From Penicillus capitatus (lineage: Eukaryota; Chlorophyta): a stretch of DNA of 64,000 bases. Location: assembly GCA_965649825.1 (NCBI GenBank), contig OZ287699.1:682001-746000 (forward strand), given 5' to 3'. Under the pieces are notes generated by a model. That model was not told where the DNA came from. It was given only the letters and a program-made list of their open reading frames with translations, and did no database searches. Of the stretch, positions 33,035 through 44,191 are shown in pieces. The translations under genes were made by a program, and so were the position numbers. How positions within the stretch are numbered: the first letter of the stretch is position 1; each line of letters starts with the position of its first letter.

Positions 33035-33804
33035 ACAGGCGATTGTAACGATGCAACTGCCGATAGTCTAGTATTGGACGGTCGATCGTTGATCTCGAAG
33101 CGATCGGACAACAGAAAAAGGATTCATACACAGTTGTGCGTTGAAGAGGTAGATCGAAGTTAGAATATCAATTACGAGTAGAAATAGATGATACTGTGAG
33201 AGAAGTTCTGCATGCACTGAGTGCCACCCAACGAGAAAGGACCTTTGATCTTCTCAAGGAGCATCTCGGAGGACTATTTTGATCAAGGGCGATGCCGAGA
33301 CATCATTCCAACGTCGGCCTTTGTCGCTTCTGTGTGGTGACGTATGGCACTGATGACATCGACGATCGTTAAGACGATTTCGATTCTGTCATCGGATTTG
33401 CTTTCGATCCGCCTATGATCGAAGACTGCAGTCTGCTGACGATCGAATGCTGCGCATCGATTCGAATGAAATGATCATCAGAGCCCGGAACGTACGATCC
33501 AAGGCATTGCGTTGATCGAAGAATTTCGACATCCAACAAATGCATTGAAAAGTGACGCTGTACGCAAAAAAAGATCCGACAGCCGTCGTTCCAGCGATTA
33601 GCGTAACATGCTTTCAACACGCCTAAGGACTCGATTGTCGGCACAAGACAGCCGCAAATAAGATCTCCGTCGTCAGCTCGATCGGTACCGTCGTTCGAAA
33701 ACGATGATACCTTCCGATTTCGATCCATTTAAAACAAGTTACGAGTGACAAGCGACAATTCGTGAAGATCGCGATCAGAGACAGCCATACCGAACCAATC
33801 GTAT
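33035..33804. other. GATC-rich spacer
   Basis: No convincing gene. A minus-strand frame at 33369-33728 has no family resemblance. GATC/CGATCG strings are frequent, as in the other long spacers. It holds the promoter of the importin gene and the 3' end of the DJ-1 gene. Confidence 0.45.
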
Positions 33805-34546
33805 TCAGTGTTGATCGTCATACATGACCATGGGCTGAGCGACATCTTTCATCTTTTCCTGCCCGTACAACTGCCTCACGAGGTCGAGAGCAAACTCGAA
33901 TGCCGTCCCTGGTGCCCGACTCGTCGTCAACAAGCCATCTACCACTACGCGTTTGTCAGCAGCCCTAAAGAGAAGAATGCATCGAAGGTTATCCGATCGT
34001 CGAGCAATCGTCAAGCAAACGATGGATCGGAAAGTTGTCCGACGAAAGCAGGATGAGCCGTGGCCTTCTTGTTTTTGAGCAGACCGAGTGGCTCCAGAAC
34101 GACGGCCGGCGAAGCGCAAATCGCTGCGTGCAGTTTACCCTCTTTCTGTTGCTCGACCAACATTTTGGTCAGCTCCTCGCAAGTAGAAAACCTTTTCGCC
34201 CCTTCAGCGCCGCCCTGCAAGGCGTGGCCTTTCGCGCATGATCGATAGACACATCTCAGAGCTTCACCGGCAAAGCGATCAGATCAAAGCGCTCATCGAT
34301 CACTTCATCCAATCGTTTGTCTGCTATTAAGTGGACCCCACGCGAACAGGTGACACTTAATTCGCTCTCGATCGACGCAACGGTGACCTAATTTATCTCC
34401 TCGTCATTAAACAGCCTGCCTGTATCGTGATGGTGCCGTGCGTTTGCTCCAGCGCGTCGCAGGACGTCGATGATGATCACAGCTTCCATCTCTTCGGTAC
34501 CCTCAGCGATCGGAACAAGGACGGATTTCTCAATCGAACTGTCCAT
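33805..34546 (-). CDS. DJ-1/PARK7 family protein
   Basis: Members act as redox-sensitive chaperone or glyoxalase-like enzymes. Exons 34546-34442, 34387-34268, 34214-34021 and 33964-33805 join in frame to 192 residues, the usual DJ-1 length. Visible motifs: LVPIAEGTEEMEAVIIIDVL (with the conserved Glu of the active site), LRRAGANVTVAS, LIALPGGAEGAKRF, AAICASPAVVLEPLGLL (nucleophilic Cys at ICA) and SRAPGTAFEFALDLV. The start at 34546 (MDSSIEKSVLVP) gives a compact protein; the frame stays open to 34774, which would add 76 Arg/Ser-rich residues able to act as an organelle-targeting peptide. The first intron (34388-34441) begins GC rather than GT but keeps phase exactly where human DJ-1 continues RRAGIKVTVA. 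Confidence 0.92.
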
Positions 34547-34801
34547 GCTAGTAGAGAACAGACGCCAATGATGAAAGACAGTAACGGTGCGATCTATTCG
34601 ATATCGAACGCGTCGAGGCAGCTTCGGCGAATAATGCGAAAGAACCGGTTCCGAAGGAGCGATCAACTGCGACGAAATCAATCGGCGGCAACGGAAAAAT
34701 AACGGACGTTGCGGCGTGAAGAAACAACAACCCGATCTCAACGTGCAATACATTTCAAGCCGTCTGAAGGTCACGATGGCGATCGATCACATCGTTCCGT
34801 A

Positions 34802-36966
34802 TCATTTTTCCAGACCAAACGCATCGAGAACGGCATCGATCTGCAATGGTCCCTGTTTTTCTCTTGAGAGCTGTCTCTCCAGTGCGATTAATTGATGACG
34901 CACGACATTTAGACCTGCTGATACGAGAACCGTCGTTAAAGATGTTGAATTGATCGATCTCAGGCCCTTCAGCTTTGTGCGAATCTCGGTTCTCTTTTCT
35001 TCTGTCTGTTTATTAACTTCGGCGATCAGCGTTTCGTGATCGGCCAGATGGAAAACGTGTTTGTTGTTCTCCATGTACGTATATGTGTACTCATCAGCTT
35101 CGTGCAATAGAAATCCTCTTCGATGAAACTCCACCTCTGCACCGACGTAGAGATCACGATACGTATAAGGTTCGTCCACTCGATCGGGCTTCCAGATCTT
35201 CGCCCTCTCCAAGAATTTGCCACTCACAAGACCTATATCGACAATGAGATGCTCAGCGATGGATATCTGTCGCACATCGATTCACCCGAATTCTTTAACG
35301 GCTTTTCGAAAATAGCGATCGTATCGTTTGCCATAAAGTATGTCACAACGAATGTCCGAGCAGCTTCCTCTTCACTGGGCTGGAAACGTCGCGTCGCATG
35401 CAGAGTGGCAGAAAAGCGCAGGACGATGCTGTCTTTGTTCATCAGTTTCAAAAAGTCCTTCTTCGGCGGTTTTGGCACGAGCATGATACAGTTCTGCCTC
35501 GAATCTTCGAGAGATCCAAATCCATTGTATGGCGGAAGAGATGGTCGGGGCAACGCCGTCTGCTTCTCCGAAATATCGATCGGTTTCAACTCTTCATCAG
35601 TGAGACCAATGGTATTCTTGTACCAGTTTCGCGTAAAATCGTCGCAATCGTAAATGAAAAACTCTCGGCTGTTGATCCACAGAGACTCGCCGATGCGAAG
35701 ATCTCGAGGTTCGTAGACCTCTCGATGCTTTGTCGATGCACCCAGAGCCGTAAATGCATTCCCCTGAAACACAGACACGGTTGCTACCTAGTTCTTTGCT
35801 CCGATCGTTGAGAATCACCCGGATGAGAGGTCCCCTCTTTTGGAAGACGGGAAAAGGATCGCGTCCCGAATTGGTCTCGAAGCATTCAAGGATTTCGCCA
35901 GTGTCGTCTTCGAGGAAGTAATGGAGTGCGTAGGGACGTCGCTGACCGTATAGACTGTTCCGATCATCCCAGAAGCACCAAAATCGCAAAACCATCCGAT
36001 TGTTGTCGAGGTATTTCCGCAATGTGTCTTTTTCGAGAACATTAGACGGTTTCCCAAGCTTCGCTTCGAGATAACGCGTCAACGAATCGTTGCGTGGATT
36101 TGGGGGAATGCCTGAAAGCATACCGAGATCGTCGATGCCTCGAGATCGAAACGGCGATCACTCGCATCGGTCTTCTTCCGTGATGCCCGATGGATGTCGA
36201 TCGGATTCGCCGGATAAGCAATCGCCTCTGGCACATCGTATCTGGCATTGTCTTTGAGATACGCCCTCGTGAAATCGTCGCAATCGACGACGCGAATCTC
36301 GCGGCCATAAAAACGCACGTCTTCACCGACTCGAATGTCATCGATGCTGTATGGTTGGCCATCAGCCTTTGGGATCTGATGACGCTTGACGAAGATTCCC
36401 TGAACCGCCCGCCGATCGACATCGCGTTTCGTGGGTAATGGCATAGCGTGTACCTGAGTGAGGCCACTGTTGTCTTCACGAGGTTCTTCGACGTGAATCG
36501 TATCGTCAGCCAAGTAGTAGTATATGGTAACTTTACGAATTCGATGATCTTCGAGAGGACTCTCGTCGACGTACTCGACGAAATACCCGAAAAATCGCAG
36601 AACCTACGGATCGTGATCGGCGTTGACACATCGTCGTTGTTCTGTGCATCGTCGATCGACCTGGCGATCCATCTCGACCCATTTCGGATATTTGATCTTT
36701 CCATCCGTCAGTGGTGCCTCGACAGGCGGCGGTAATGATGGCGGAAGCGACGTGGCGAGTTGCGTGTCGGGCGTGATCAGAGGTTTCTCGATGGCAAATC
36801 CATTGTTATACAACAATGTCTGGTTTTTGCCGAATCCTTTCTTCGGAGGAACGATCTGCATGGCGGCATCGAGATCGCGACAGGAGTCATGAGAAAGCTG
36901 AGGTTGTACTGGAGCCGATATGACGTAACCCGGTAGGTTTGGTAGTTCCGTCGTTTCCATACCCAC
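34802..36966 (-). CDS. EFHC/Rib72-like axonemal protein with three DM10 domains
   Basis: Homologues (Rib72, EFHC1/2) are microtubule inner proteins of ciliary doublets. After about 100 N-terminal residues, DM10-1 opens LRFFGYFVEYVDESPLEDHR and has IRKVTIYYYLADDT and REIRVVDCDDFTR. DM10-2 has NRMVLRFWCFWDDRNSLYG, HYFLEDDTGEI, NSGRDPFPVFQKRGPLI and FFIYDCDDFTRNWY. DM10-3 has DSIVLRFSATL, YFMANDTIAIFEKPLKNSG and LHEADEYTYTYMEN. The linker PPYNGFGSLEDSRQNC is nearly the same as in human EFHC1. Introns of about 50-58 bases fit at IR/GN (55 bases), TDA/SIPP (50 bases) and NSG/LVSG. The one after NSGLTQ is a stop-free multiple of three. The tail after DM10-3 is helical but short, with no clear EF-hand. 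Confidence 0.92.
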
Positions 36967-37352
36967 ACGGCGTTATCGAGTTCGCTGCAAACACGTTTGG
37001 CGCAGTTATCGGACAGAACAACGCAAACACTCATCATTGCGTGATGTGACGTTTCGTTGACGCGCCGCCGTCGTTCACGAGGCGACAAACGCTGAAACAA
37101 ACATCCATACAATATAGCAGCCACGCACAGAACGATAGCACTTCGACAGGACCATCTCATCTCTCGTGGCCTTGCTCTGATATGGACACCTATGATCAAA
37201 GGACGTTGGTGTGATCGATACGTCCCCAGAAACGCTGCCTCATCGGATAGACGCTCTCGGAGGGCGACACGCATTGCTTGAGATGTCTGTTACAGTTATC
37301 CGTCACATACGTCATCACCGATATCAAGTAAGAGCCCCCTCTCTTTCTCTTC
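36967..37352. other. spacer between DM10 gene and plastid-like gene
   Basis: Mostly noncoding. A minus-strand ATG near 37160 begins a hydrophobic peptide (CRSAIVLCVAAILYGCLFQ) that runs into the DM10 gene, but nothing else supports a gene. Confidence 0.3.
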
Positions 37353-38224
37353 CTACGAATTCTGCTCTGTCACGTTGGTATCCGTCGTCGTCGTCAATGT
37401 CGTCATGGTTTCTCGAGTCTCTGTGTGTCCATTGGTGACTGCTGTCTCTTTTTCTTCCGGCTTCGTATCCCCCATATCTTGCGAGAGTTGATCCAGTGCT
37501 ACGTGGAGTTCATCCAATCGACTCAATACTTCTTCTTTTGTTACCTAGGCACACTTTCTTCAGTCATGGCCTTCGATGCAGAGCGAGATTAACAGAACGA
37601 CAAAAATGGCTTTATAACAACAGAATGTTCTACAACACTTCGAAAGACGCGATCATGATCAAAACAGCTACAGCGAAAATGGGCACAATTAACGACGCTC
37701 TGTGTTTGAGGGATTTTCTTGAAGGTACGCGTCAAGGGCCAAGGAATCCCGTTCTGGAGCCATTGGCAGACTTGTGACAGTTCCGTCGATGATAGCGACA
37801 GTAGAGAAATGGGAGTGGCGTTGTCGTACCGGTCGCGGAGTGCGATCCCGCAAAAACTGAGGCACTCTCAAACGTTGCTGCTCATCCAACAACGCCTTCG
37901 AAATCTGCAACAGCATAACACTGACCCTTAGGCACAGATCGTATTACCACGACAAACCTGAGGCGCATACAGAAACCCAAGAACACCACAGATGACGCCT
38001 CCGATGACAAACCCCGCCGAAAAGCTCGTCTTCCGTCCCGTTTCCGCCCTGAATCGCCGACAATGAAGACGCGCGTACGATAGACTGGGACCGATGACCG
38101 AACAGCAACGATGCGACGTTCCGGACGCATGGTATTGAGAGTTGGCTGTCGGCGAAGGCGCATTGTCGTCCGTCTGAATGACGCAGCGTCGGAGAGTGCA
38201 ACCTGTCTTCTGACTGTCCATCAT
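37353..38224 (-). CDS. plastid-inner-membrane-like small protein
   Basis: The first exon (38224 to about 37960) has a Ser/Arg/Cys-rich N-terminus suited to organelle import. It ends in a membrane segment, FSAGFVIGGVICGVLGFLYA, followed by PQ. Across a 53-base intron the next exon continues ISKALLDEQQRLRVPQFLRD. Plant plastid proteins share the arrangement: a Gly-rich helix ending in YAPQISKAL, then a basic loop and a final amphipathic NEKIxxLNxAIDxVS helix. That last element is matched by EVLSRLDELHVALDQLS in the final exon (37544-37353), which ends in a Thr-rich tail. The roughly 280 bases between the second and last exons are not resolved and may hold a further exon. Relationship to the plant family is from memory of its motif and needs a search. 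If right, it argues for a plastid. Confidence 0.6.
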
Positions 38225-38386
38225 CTCAACTCAGACGAGGCGTTACGTATCGAGCAACGTCCTTACCGGTCCAGTTCGACATCATCACCATCTTGGTGCA
38301 ATTCGACAAAGGCGCGTCGGCGAAATGAATTCGGCAAGAAGGAATGGAACGCGTTTGTCGCATCGTCGTTATTCACAATTTGCCAC

Positions 38387-39956
38387 ATGAGCAAAATGGA
38401 AGAGCAGACAAAGCGTTCGGTGTTGGCCCGAACGACATCGACGCCACGTCACGCGTCGACGGAGTCTTATCTCTCCGAATTGTTATCGTTTAGCCTTGAC
38501 CGGCTGAAGAAGGAACCGGAGCTGCTGAGGCAAGACGCTCAGCGACTGGAGCGACAAGCCGATGAAACATCTGTCACACAGTACACCGCATTTCTCGCAG
38601 CGAATCGCTGTCTGGCTTCACTTCACGAGAACTGTGCTCAGCTGAAACAGTTTCTGGAAAGTTCGTCTTCTGTCAGCCACGCCGTGATGTGACGTGTGTA
38701 TGGGAGCAGATCTTCGCGATACTTTGCCGTCCTTCGTCGACGCTTGTCAGGAATTTGAGCGCGGATCCACTGTAGCCCAGCGCAGATGGGTTGAGAATCG
38801 AAAACTCTTGTCCAATCGCGAAAAGGTCTCGACGCTGTTGGAGATTCCGAAGCTGATGGAGACATGTGTGCAAAACGGCAACATCGATGAGGCTCTGGAT
38901 TTGCAGACATACGTCCAGCGCCTAAGCGTCATGCGTGGCGATCTATCCGCCGTCCAGTACTTAACAACGGCATCAATGCGTGTGCGAGACACGATCCTGC
39001 AACACTTGAGGGAGCGGCTCACCTCTGGCATTCAGCTACCCGAGTGTCTAAGTGTTGTCGGGCATTTGCGCCGCCTCGGCGTCTATTCCGATCGAGATCT
39101 GCGTTCGTGTTTCTTACTGTGCCGAGAAGAATGGATCGGCACGTTGATTGCGGAGTTGGATGTCTCGCAGCCATTTGAGTATCTCAAGCGTCTAACAGAT
39201 ATTCATCGTCTGCACCTTTTCGATGTCGTCATGCAGTACAAAGCGATTTTCTCGACGGAAACGGCGGACGGAGATGGCGGTATGCTCTCCCAATGGGGCT
39301 TGCATCGTGTGACCATCTATATCGATGTTTTGCGTCGACGATTGCCTCAGATACGTGATGGAGCATCCGTCTTGTCCCTTCTCGAGAGCTCAATGTACTG
39401 TGGCATGTCGCTGGGTCGCGTTGGCCTCGATTTTCGCCATCTGCTGATCGCCATTTTCGAATCATCTTTGCTGCAGCTCTTTAAATCGAAGCTTGATGAT
39501 GCGCTCTCTGTTTTCTCTGCCCAGCTCGAAACGCATCGTTGGACGAAGCCTGTGGTTCAGGATTCGGGCGACATGGAGGCTAATGGAGCTTGTGAGGATG
39601 GCATTCCGCCTGCAGCTTTGGCACGGCACTTGCCCATTGCGCTGTTCGCTAATGGATTTCTCTCCGGACTCAACGAATTGCGTCATTGTGCACCACTGCG
39701 TGGCAGGGAACGCGTCATTCGGTGGACACAGGAATCGTTGGAGCAGCTCGTAGCAAAACTTGTGCGCTGCGACGCCACGCGACCGTTAGATGGAGCACAG
39801 CGCGGCGTGTTTCTTTCCGCCTGTTACGATGTCGTGTCGCTCCTGTGTCCGTTCGTTCAGTCAAGTCTAGCGGTCATGTATTCGGTTGGCATGGCGACAG
39901 CAGAAGTCGAGGCACTGGTTCAGCCCCTCAAAGAACTCGACGGTTACACCAGATGA
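38387..39956 (+). CDS. conserved oligomeric Golgi complex subunit 8
   Basis: COG8 is a lobe-B subunit of the COG tether for retrograde vesicles at the Golgi. Two exons, 38387-38660 and 38710-39956, give 506 residues. The Dor1 domain is clear: ESYLSELLSFSLDRLKKEPE, EFERGSTVAQRRW, LLEIPKLMETCVQNGNIDEA with LDLQ, LPECLSVVGHLRRLGVYSDR, LLCREEWIGTLI and PFEYLKRLTDIHRLHLFDVV with MQYKAIF. I chose ATG 38387 (MSKMEEQ); the next Met is three codons on. The stretch after 39880 ends LKELDGYTR and a stop, shorter than human COG8 but complete for the conserved part. The gene is divergent from the plastid-like gene with about 160 bases between them. Confidence 0.93.
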
Positions 39957-40260
39957 TCGGCGGGACTTCACGAGAACATTCAGTATCCAGATGGCGATGG
40001 ATTACCAAGCATTGCGCGTACTGCTCTGCCAGAACGATATGAGGTGGACAAACCGGATAGCAGATCTTCCTGGTCTTATGAAGTTGAACGGCGGTTGGTG
40101 ACCATTGATTGTTTTCCTTTACCAACGCGTGTTTAAACTCCATTCTACACGTAACAAAAACTACCCCGCTCACAGTGTTCTGCCATTCTCTTTGCATTCA
40201 CTAATCGACAAGTTCATAGCGCTCTCGCGTAAAGTTCGATATTCATTCCACGGTGAAGCC
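39957..40260. other. spacer between COG8 and RR-TZF copy 2
   Basis: About 300 bases with no gene; contains the COG8 3' end and the promoter of the zinc-finger gene. Confidence 0.35.
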
Positions 40261-42507
40261 ATGTGTTTCGACTTTGAGCTTTCCGATGGATCGGCAACAT
40301 TGAGCCCCACGGCCGCTCCGACGCATGCGGCTTCTACAACCACCTCGGGACGTAAAAAGAAATCTAAAGTAATTGGAAACGTGCCGCCAGTCGACAGTCC
40401 TTTATGCGAACACTTGCGGCGAGTGCCTTTAAAAAATGCGGAATGGAGAATCTTGACAGTGTTGTTGTTTGTCACCATTTTGTGTCTCGCGTTGTTGTTG
40501 TCGTTGAGGAATTCAATTCATGTGTTCCAATTCGCATGCCGCGGATACGACGAAACAATACTACCAATATGCGTCCTAGCTACCCACCAACCTACACAAT
40601 AATCGGCAGTCCTCTGAGCACAACTCACGTCTACTCTTCTCTAGGCTCCAAGAGGAGCGATAACGCCAAAACTTCCAAAATTCGCAAACTACGAGGAGAA
40701 GGCAGACTTCATGATCAACGTTTTCAAGGTAACATCTCTGTGGATGACTGCTGTCTTGTTTGTGCCTCGACCGTTGCTGCATAGGTGAAGTTATGTACTC
40801 GCAGAAGAAGACATACTTGGTCGGGTTGTCCTTATGCACATCTGGGTGAAACGGCAAAAAGGAGGGACCCAAAAACACATCACGCTGTCCCTTGTCCTGA
40901 GATGAAACAAGTTAGTCCATTCTCCAGACACCTACCTGCCTCCTCACCTCGATCCGATGGATGGATGTCATTCGAATGTACAGGGGAATAGGTGTCCACG
41001 TGGAGATCGATGCCCGTATTCGCACCACGACTTCGAATACTGGCTACATCCCGCACGGTAATGTAACAGAGAGACCATTCACATCCGTGTCACTAACCGT
41101 CGTGCAACTGCCCTGTAGTTATTGCACTGTGATGTGCAACAAGGGTCCGAACTGCGATCGATCTTTATGCTTTTTTGCGCACCACGAGAACGAACTGCGA
41201 TCATGTACTGCTGCATCGTGCAATCACACGGACTGTCCCACGACGACAATGGTCACCGAGGAACGCATCTCTGACCAACAAGTCGACATTCATGAATCCT
41301 CCTCTTCTGGAGAAATCAATCTTGAACAAGTGCGTGCTCTACAGCGTGTCTGCCGATATCATGTTGTCTGATGTCGTCGGTGCTGACGGACTTTAGTGCG
41401 TGGATGAAATGAAGTCGAGTGCGTCGTTGACGTCCATCGCCGACAGCTTCCGATCGACTTACGATCGATTCCAAGACAATGCGGTGATGAGAGACAAGAT
41501 CCAAGTGAATTCGGAGGCTGTCAATGACTATCCTCCGTCTTTGTTCCTTAACAATAATATGACAAATATCGACATTCAATCCACCGAATCCTTTTCGGCA
41601 AAACCGCCAGGCACTGTCTCTTTCTCGGTGATGATGCGCAAGTGAGTGGCGGCTGTGGTTTAGGAATGGCAACGGCGAGCTCGATTTCGTCCTTGGCATC
41701 CGATTTCTGCCCCTCGTCCGATATTTGTCATCTTCTCAATCAGCCTCGCGGTGCCACTGTGCATAACAACCAGTTGCCAAGTGAACTCAGAACACAATTT
41801 CTGCGAAAATCTCTGTCTGCGGGTCAGACGCAGCACCTTTCCCCGACATGCCACTTCTCTGGCGTTTCTGGCGAATTTATGACGCCAAATGGAATACAAA
41901 CCTTGCCTTCCTGTCCGCCGAGGTTTGACCTCTTTGACGCCAACTCTGACCAGAACGCAAGCCACAGAGAGGGCACGATGCCGATCTCCGCTTCCACGAT
42001 GATCGCGCAACCGCTCACTTCGCAAAACGACCTACTCCATCACTATGCACAGTTGACTGGGCACGCTCCCTCTACTGGCAAATGCCGCGGGCTAGACCAA
42101 GCCATGGATTCTTTACCGACGCTTCCCCAAGGTAGGACGAATACGCATCACAGAAACATCTCTCTGCTGAACGGGATGTGTGCTTGCATGGATGTGTAGA
42201 TAAGTTGCTTGCCCAGCCCACAGCTCTGCAGAATACAGCGTCTTCATTTCAGATGCTGGCATCCCCGTCGGGTCAAAGTTTGTTACACAACGTCGAGCTT
42301 CTGCAGCTGCTCAAGTTGCAGTTGCTGCATAATTCGCAGGGAGGAATGGTGATGCCTCCATCTCTACCACCACCACCTTCGTTGCTCAACCCGACCTACC
42401 CGCCACAAGGGTTGGGCACGCACGGTCTCATTCGAGATCAATTGTACAGTCTACAGCACGCTGGACAAATGACCAGCTTTATGCAGGGCAATGGATTCTT
42501 TCCCTGA
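40261..42507 (+). CDS. RR-TZF CCCH zinc-finger protein, copy 2
   Basis: Same family as the minus-strand gene at 24.9-26.4 kb. Exons 40261-40368, 40645-40728, 40785-40910, 40984-41057, 41119-41329, 41397-41641, 41680-42131 and 42200-42507 keep frame, for about 535 residues. LPKFANYEEKADFMINVFKV precedes the RR motif CTRRRRHTWSGCPYAH (C-x5-H-x4-C-x3-H). GETAKRRDPK follows, then CPEMKQGNRCPRGDRCPYSH, FEYWLHPARY and CNKGPNCDRSLCFFAH. The finger spacing is the plant pattern, with 16 residues between fingers. The C-terminal half is low-complexity, rich in Ser, Gln, Leu and Pro, and ends QHAGQMTSFMQGNGFFP. Intron positions after CPEMKQ and within WLHPAR match copy 1 exactly. The first exon and its 276-base intron are the weakest part of the model. 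Confidence 0.88.
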
Positions 42508-43375
42508 TCGTTATTACTGCACACTGACTACCGTGGAAAGGGCCAGCACAGAAAGATAAAGCGTAATTTATCCGCTCTAGCAGGATTCTTTCTTCCAGCT
42601 GTCGTAGCCTGATCCCTTTTCAAATGCTCCCACAAAATTAATTGTCGTTGGGGTGGTATCGGCGGCGGTTGGGGTCACGAAGTTCCCACAGTGTTGATGC
42701 TTTTATGATTTCTTTTTTTTCTTTTATGAGCAGGTGTTGTATTTTGTCGACATATATAATCACCTCCATTCAAAGTACAAAGTCTATTTTCTGTTTGCCA
42801 TTCTGATAGAAGAGTTGTGCAGATACCACACTTTCGAGCCTTACTACTCCGTTGAATGAAAACCATGGTTGTTTCTTATTCGACTAGCCATTCATGCGAG
42901 TCGCCCCTAAGTGACTCCGGCATGCAGATCGATGCAGATTATCTGAAATCTTTAAAAATCACAAACAAACAAATGTTAACAATAATCCCGCGCTGTTGGA
43001 CTGCTGCCTGCTCACTGACTTTCTCTGAGTTTATCATCCTGCTCCTAATCGTAGCATTTCTTTGTGGTACTTCTTGCTACGGGCACAAGACAACAGAGGC
43101 AACTAGACGCGTTCTTGCAGCCTAACTGAATGTTTAACCAGTCTCTCGCAATAAGCGAAATGTGCGAATGCGTATGACAAGACGATTATGAACAACCAAA
43201 CAGCATGCATACCTGTTTGTTTATCAAGATGTGTACATCTCTTATTGATTTTGATCACCTACCGATAAGGCTTTGTTTGTTTTCATTGTTTGTTTAGCTG
43301 ATGGGCTGTGTTAGGCGTCTTTATTCTCCGTGTTGTCCGGCTTCCGACCATCAGTCCAGAGAACCATCCATGTCC
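42508..43375. other. spacer with a doubtful short frame
   Basis: The region is AT-richer than its flanks. A plus-strand frame at 42856-43125 would encode 89 residues with one hydrophobic segment (FSEFIILLLIVAFLCGTSCY), but there is no other support. No RNA gene recognised. Confidence 0.35.
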
Positions 43376-44036
43376 TTAACGGGTACCCATCGCAGATCCC
43401 TGCTGGACTGCTGATTCCGTATGCTCTTTTTTCTTGCCTTTTTCTGTTTTCTCCCCTCTGGTATACACAGATGTTCTTGTGTCGGCTTGCAGAAAATTCA
43501 ACTCCATAACTTTGTCAGGATGCGTCACATAATAATCTGGAAGACGAGTCCCGCCCTGCGTCTGCGGGTTCTCGTTCAGTCTTAACTTCATGGGTGTATA
43601 GAATAGCCAACACCCGAACAACACACCATGCAATATGCCTGACCTATCTGCGAGCTCTTTGCCTTCGGTCTGGAAAACATTCACAGAGACACTAGCTACT
43701 GCGAAAACACTGACGTGAACGTGTCAAGACTGGCGTATGAGAGATATGATTTCAAAAAAAAAACAAGAGAATATGAAAGAGTCCCGAACTGTAGCTGTGA
43801 AAAATGTCTGTGAAGATCTGTCAATCAGTTGGCGAGTTTGCTTCCCTGTTTGAATGTACAGAACTCTGTTTCCTGCGTTCTTTAGGAACACACGATTCTT
43901 TAAACTTGGGATTCTGAATAGTCTTCGATGACAAGCAACGTTCGACTAGATGCTTAAAACCTTGATGAAAAACAACAACAACGCTACCAACGGCACCGAC
44001 CCGCGACGAGATTCGACATCCGGGCGACACAGACAT
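43376..44036 (-). CDS. small unrecognised protein, possibly mitochondrial
   Basis: The last exon (about 43665-43376) reads TEGKELADRSGILHGVLFGC, WLFYTPMKLRLNENPQTQGG, TRLPDYYVTHPDKVMELNFL and a Lys/Glu-rich tail, starting after a good acceptor (gttttccag). An upstream exon candidate at about 44036-43830 begins MSVSPGCRISSRVGAVGSVV and is Arg/Ser-rich, like a mitochondrial presequence. The short hydrophobic segment plus DYYVTHPDKV-type tail recalls accessory respiratory-chain subunits, but I cannot assign one. The join between the exons was not fixed. Confidence 0.45.
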
Positions 44037-44191
44037 TTTGAATCATCCTCTGCAAAGATCTAGATGTTGTCAGGCCTGCTCTTTCACAAAGAATACGCAC
44101 AGACACCATTGATGCGACCACAATTATCTACTCTCGTGTCACAGCATTGACGGAGACCTTCTGGGCATACATCGTAGAGGCGTTCAGATAA

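Noticed and set aside
33369-33728. 119-codon minus-strand frame in a GATC-rich spacer
   Set aside because: No family resemblance, no splice partners, and repetitive GATC context can keep frames open by chance.
35700-35830. 13-base intron in the DM10 gene
   Set aside because: A canonical 55-base intron from the donor after PLIR gives the same acceptor and correct frame.
36600-36966. EF-hand in the DM10 protein
   Set aside because: No DxDxDG loop was found in either the N-terminal or C-terminal tail, although some relatives have them.
36777-37274. 165-codon minus-strand frame with a hydrophobic start
   Set aside because: Overlaps the first exon of the DM10 gene in another frame; the hydrophobic segment alone is weak evidence.
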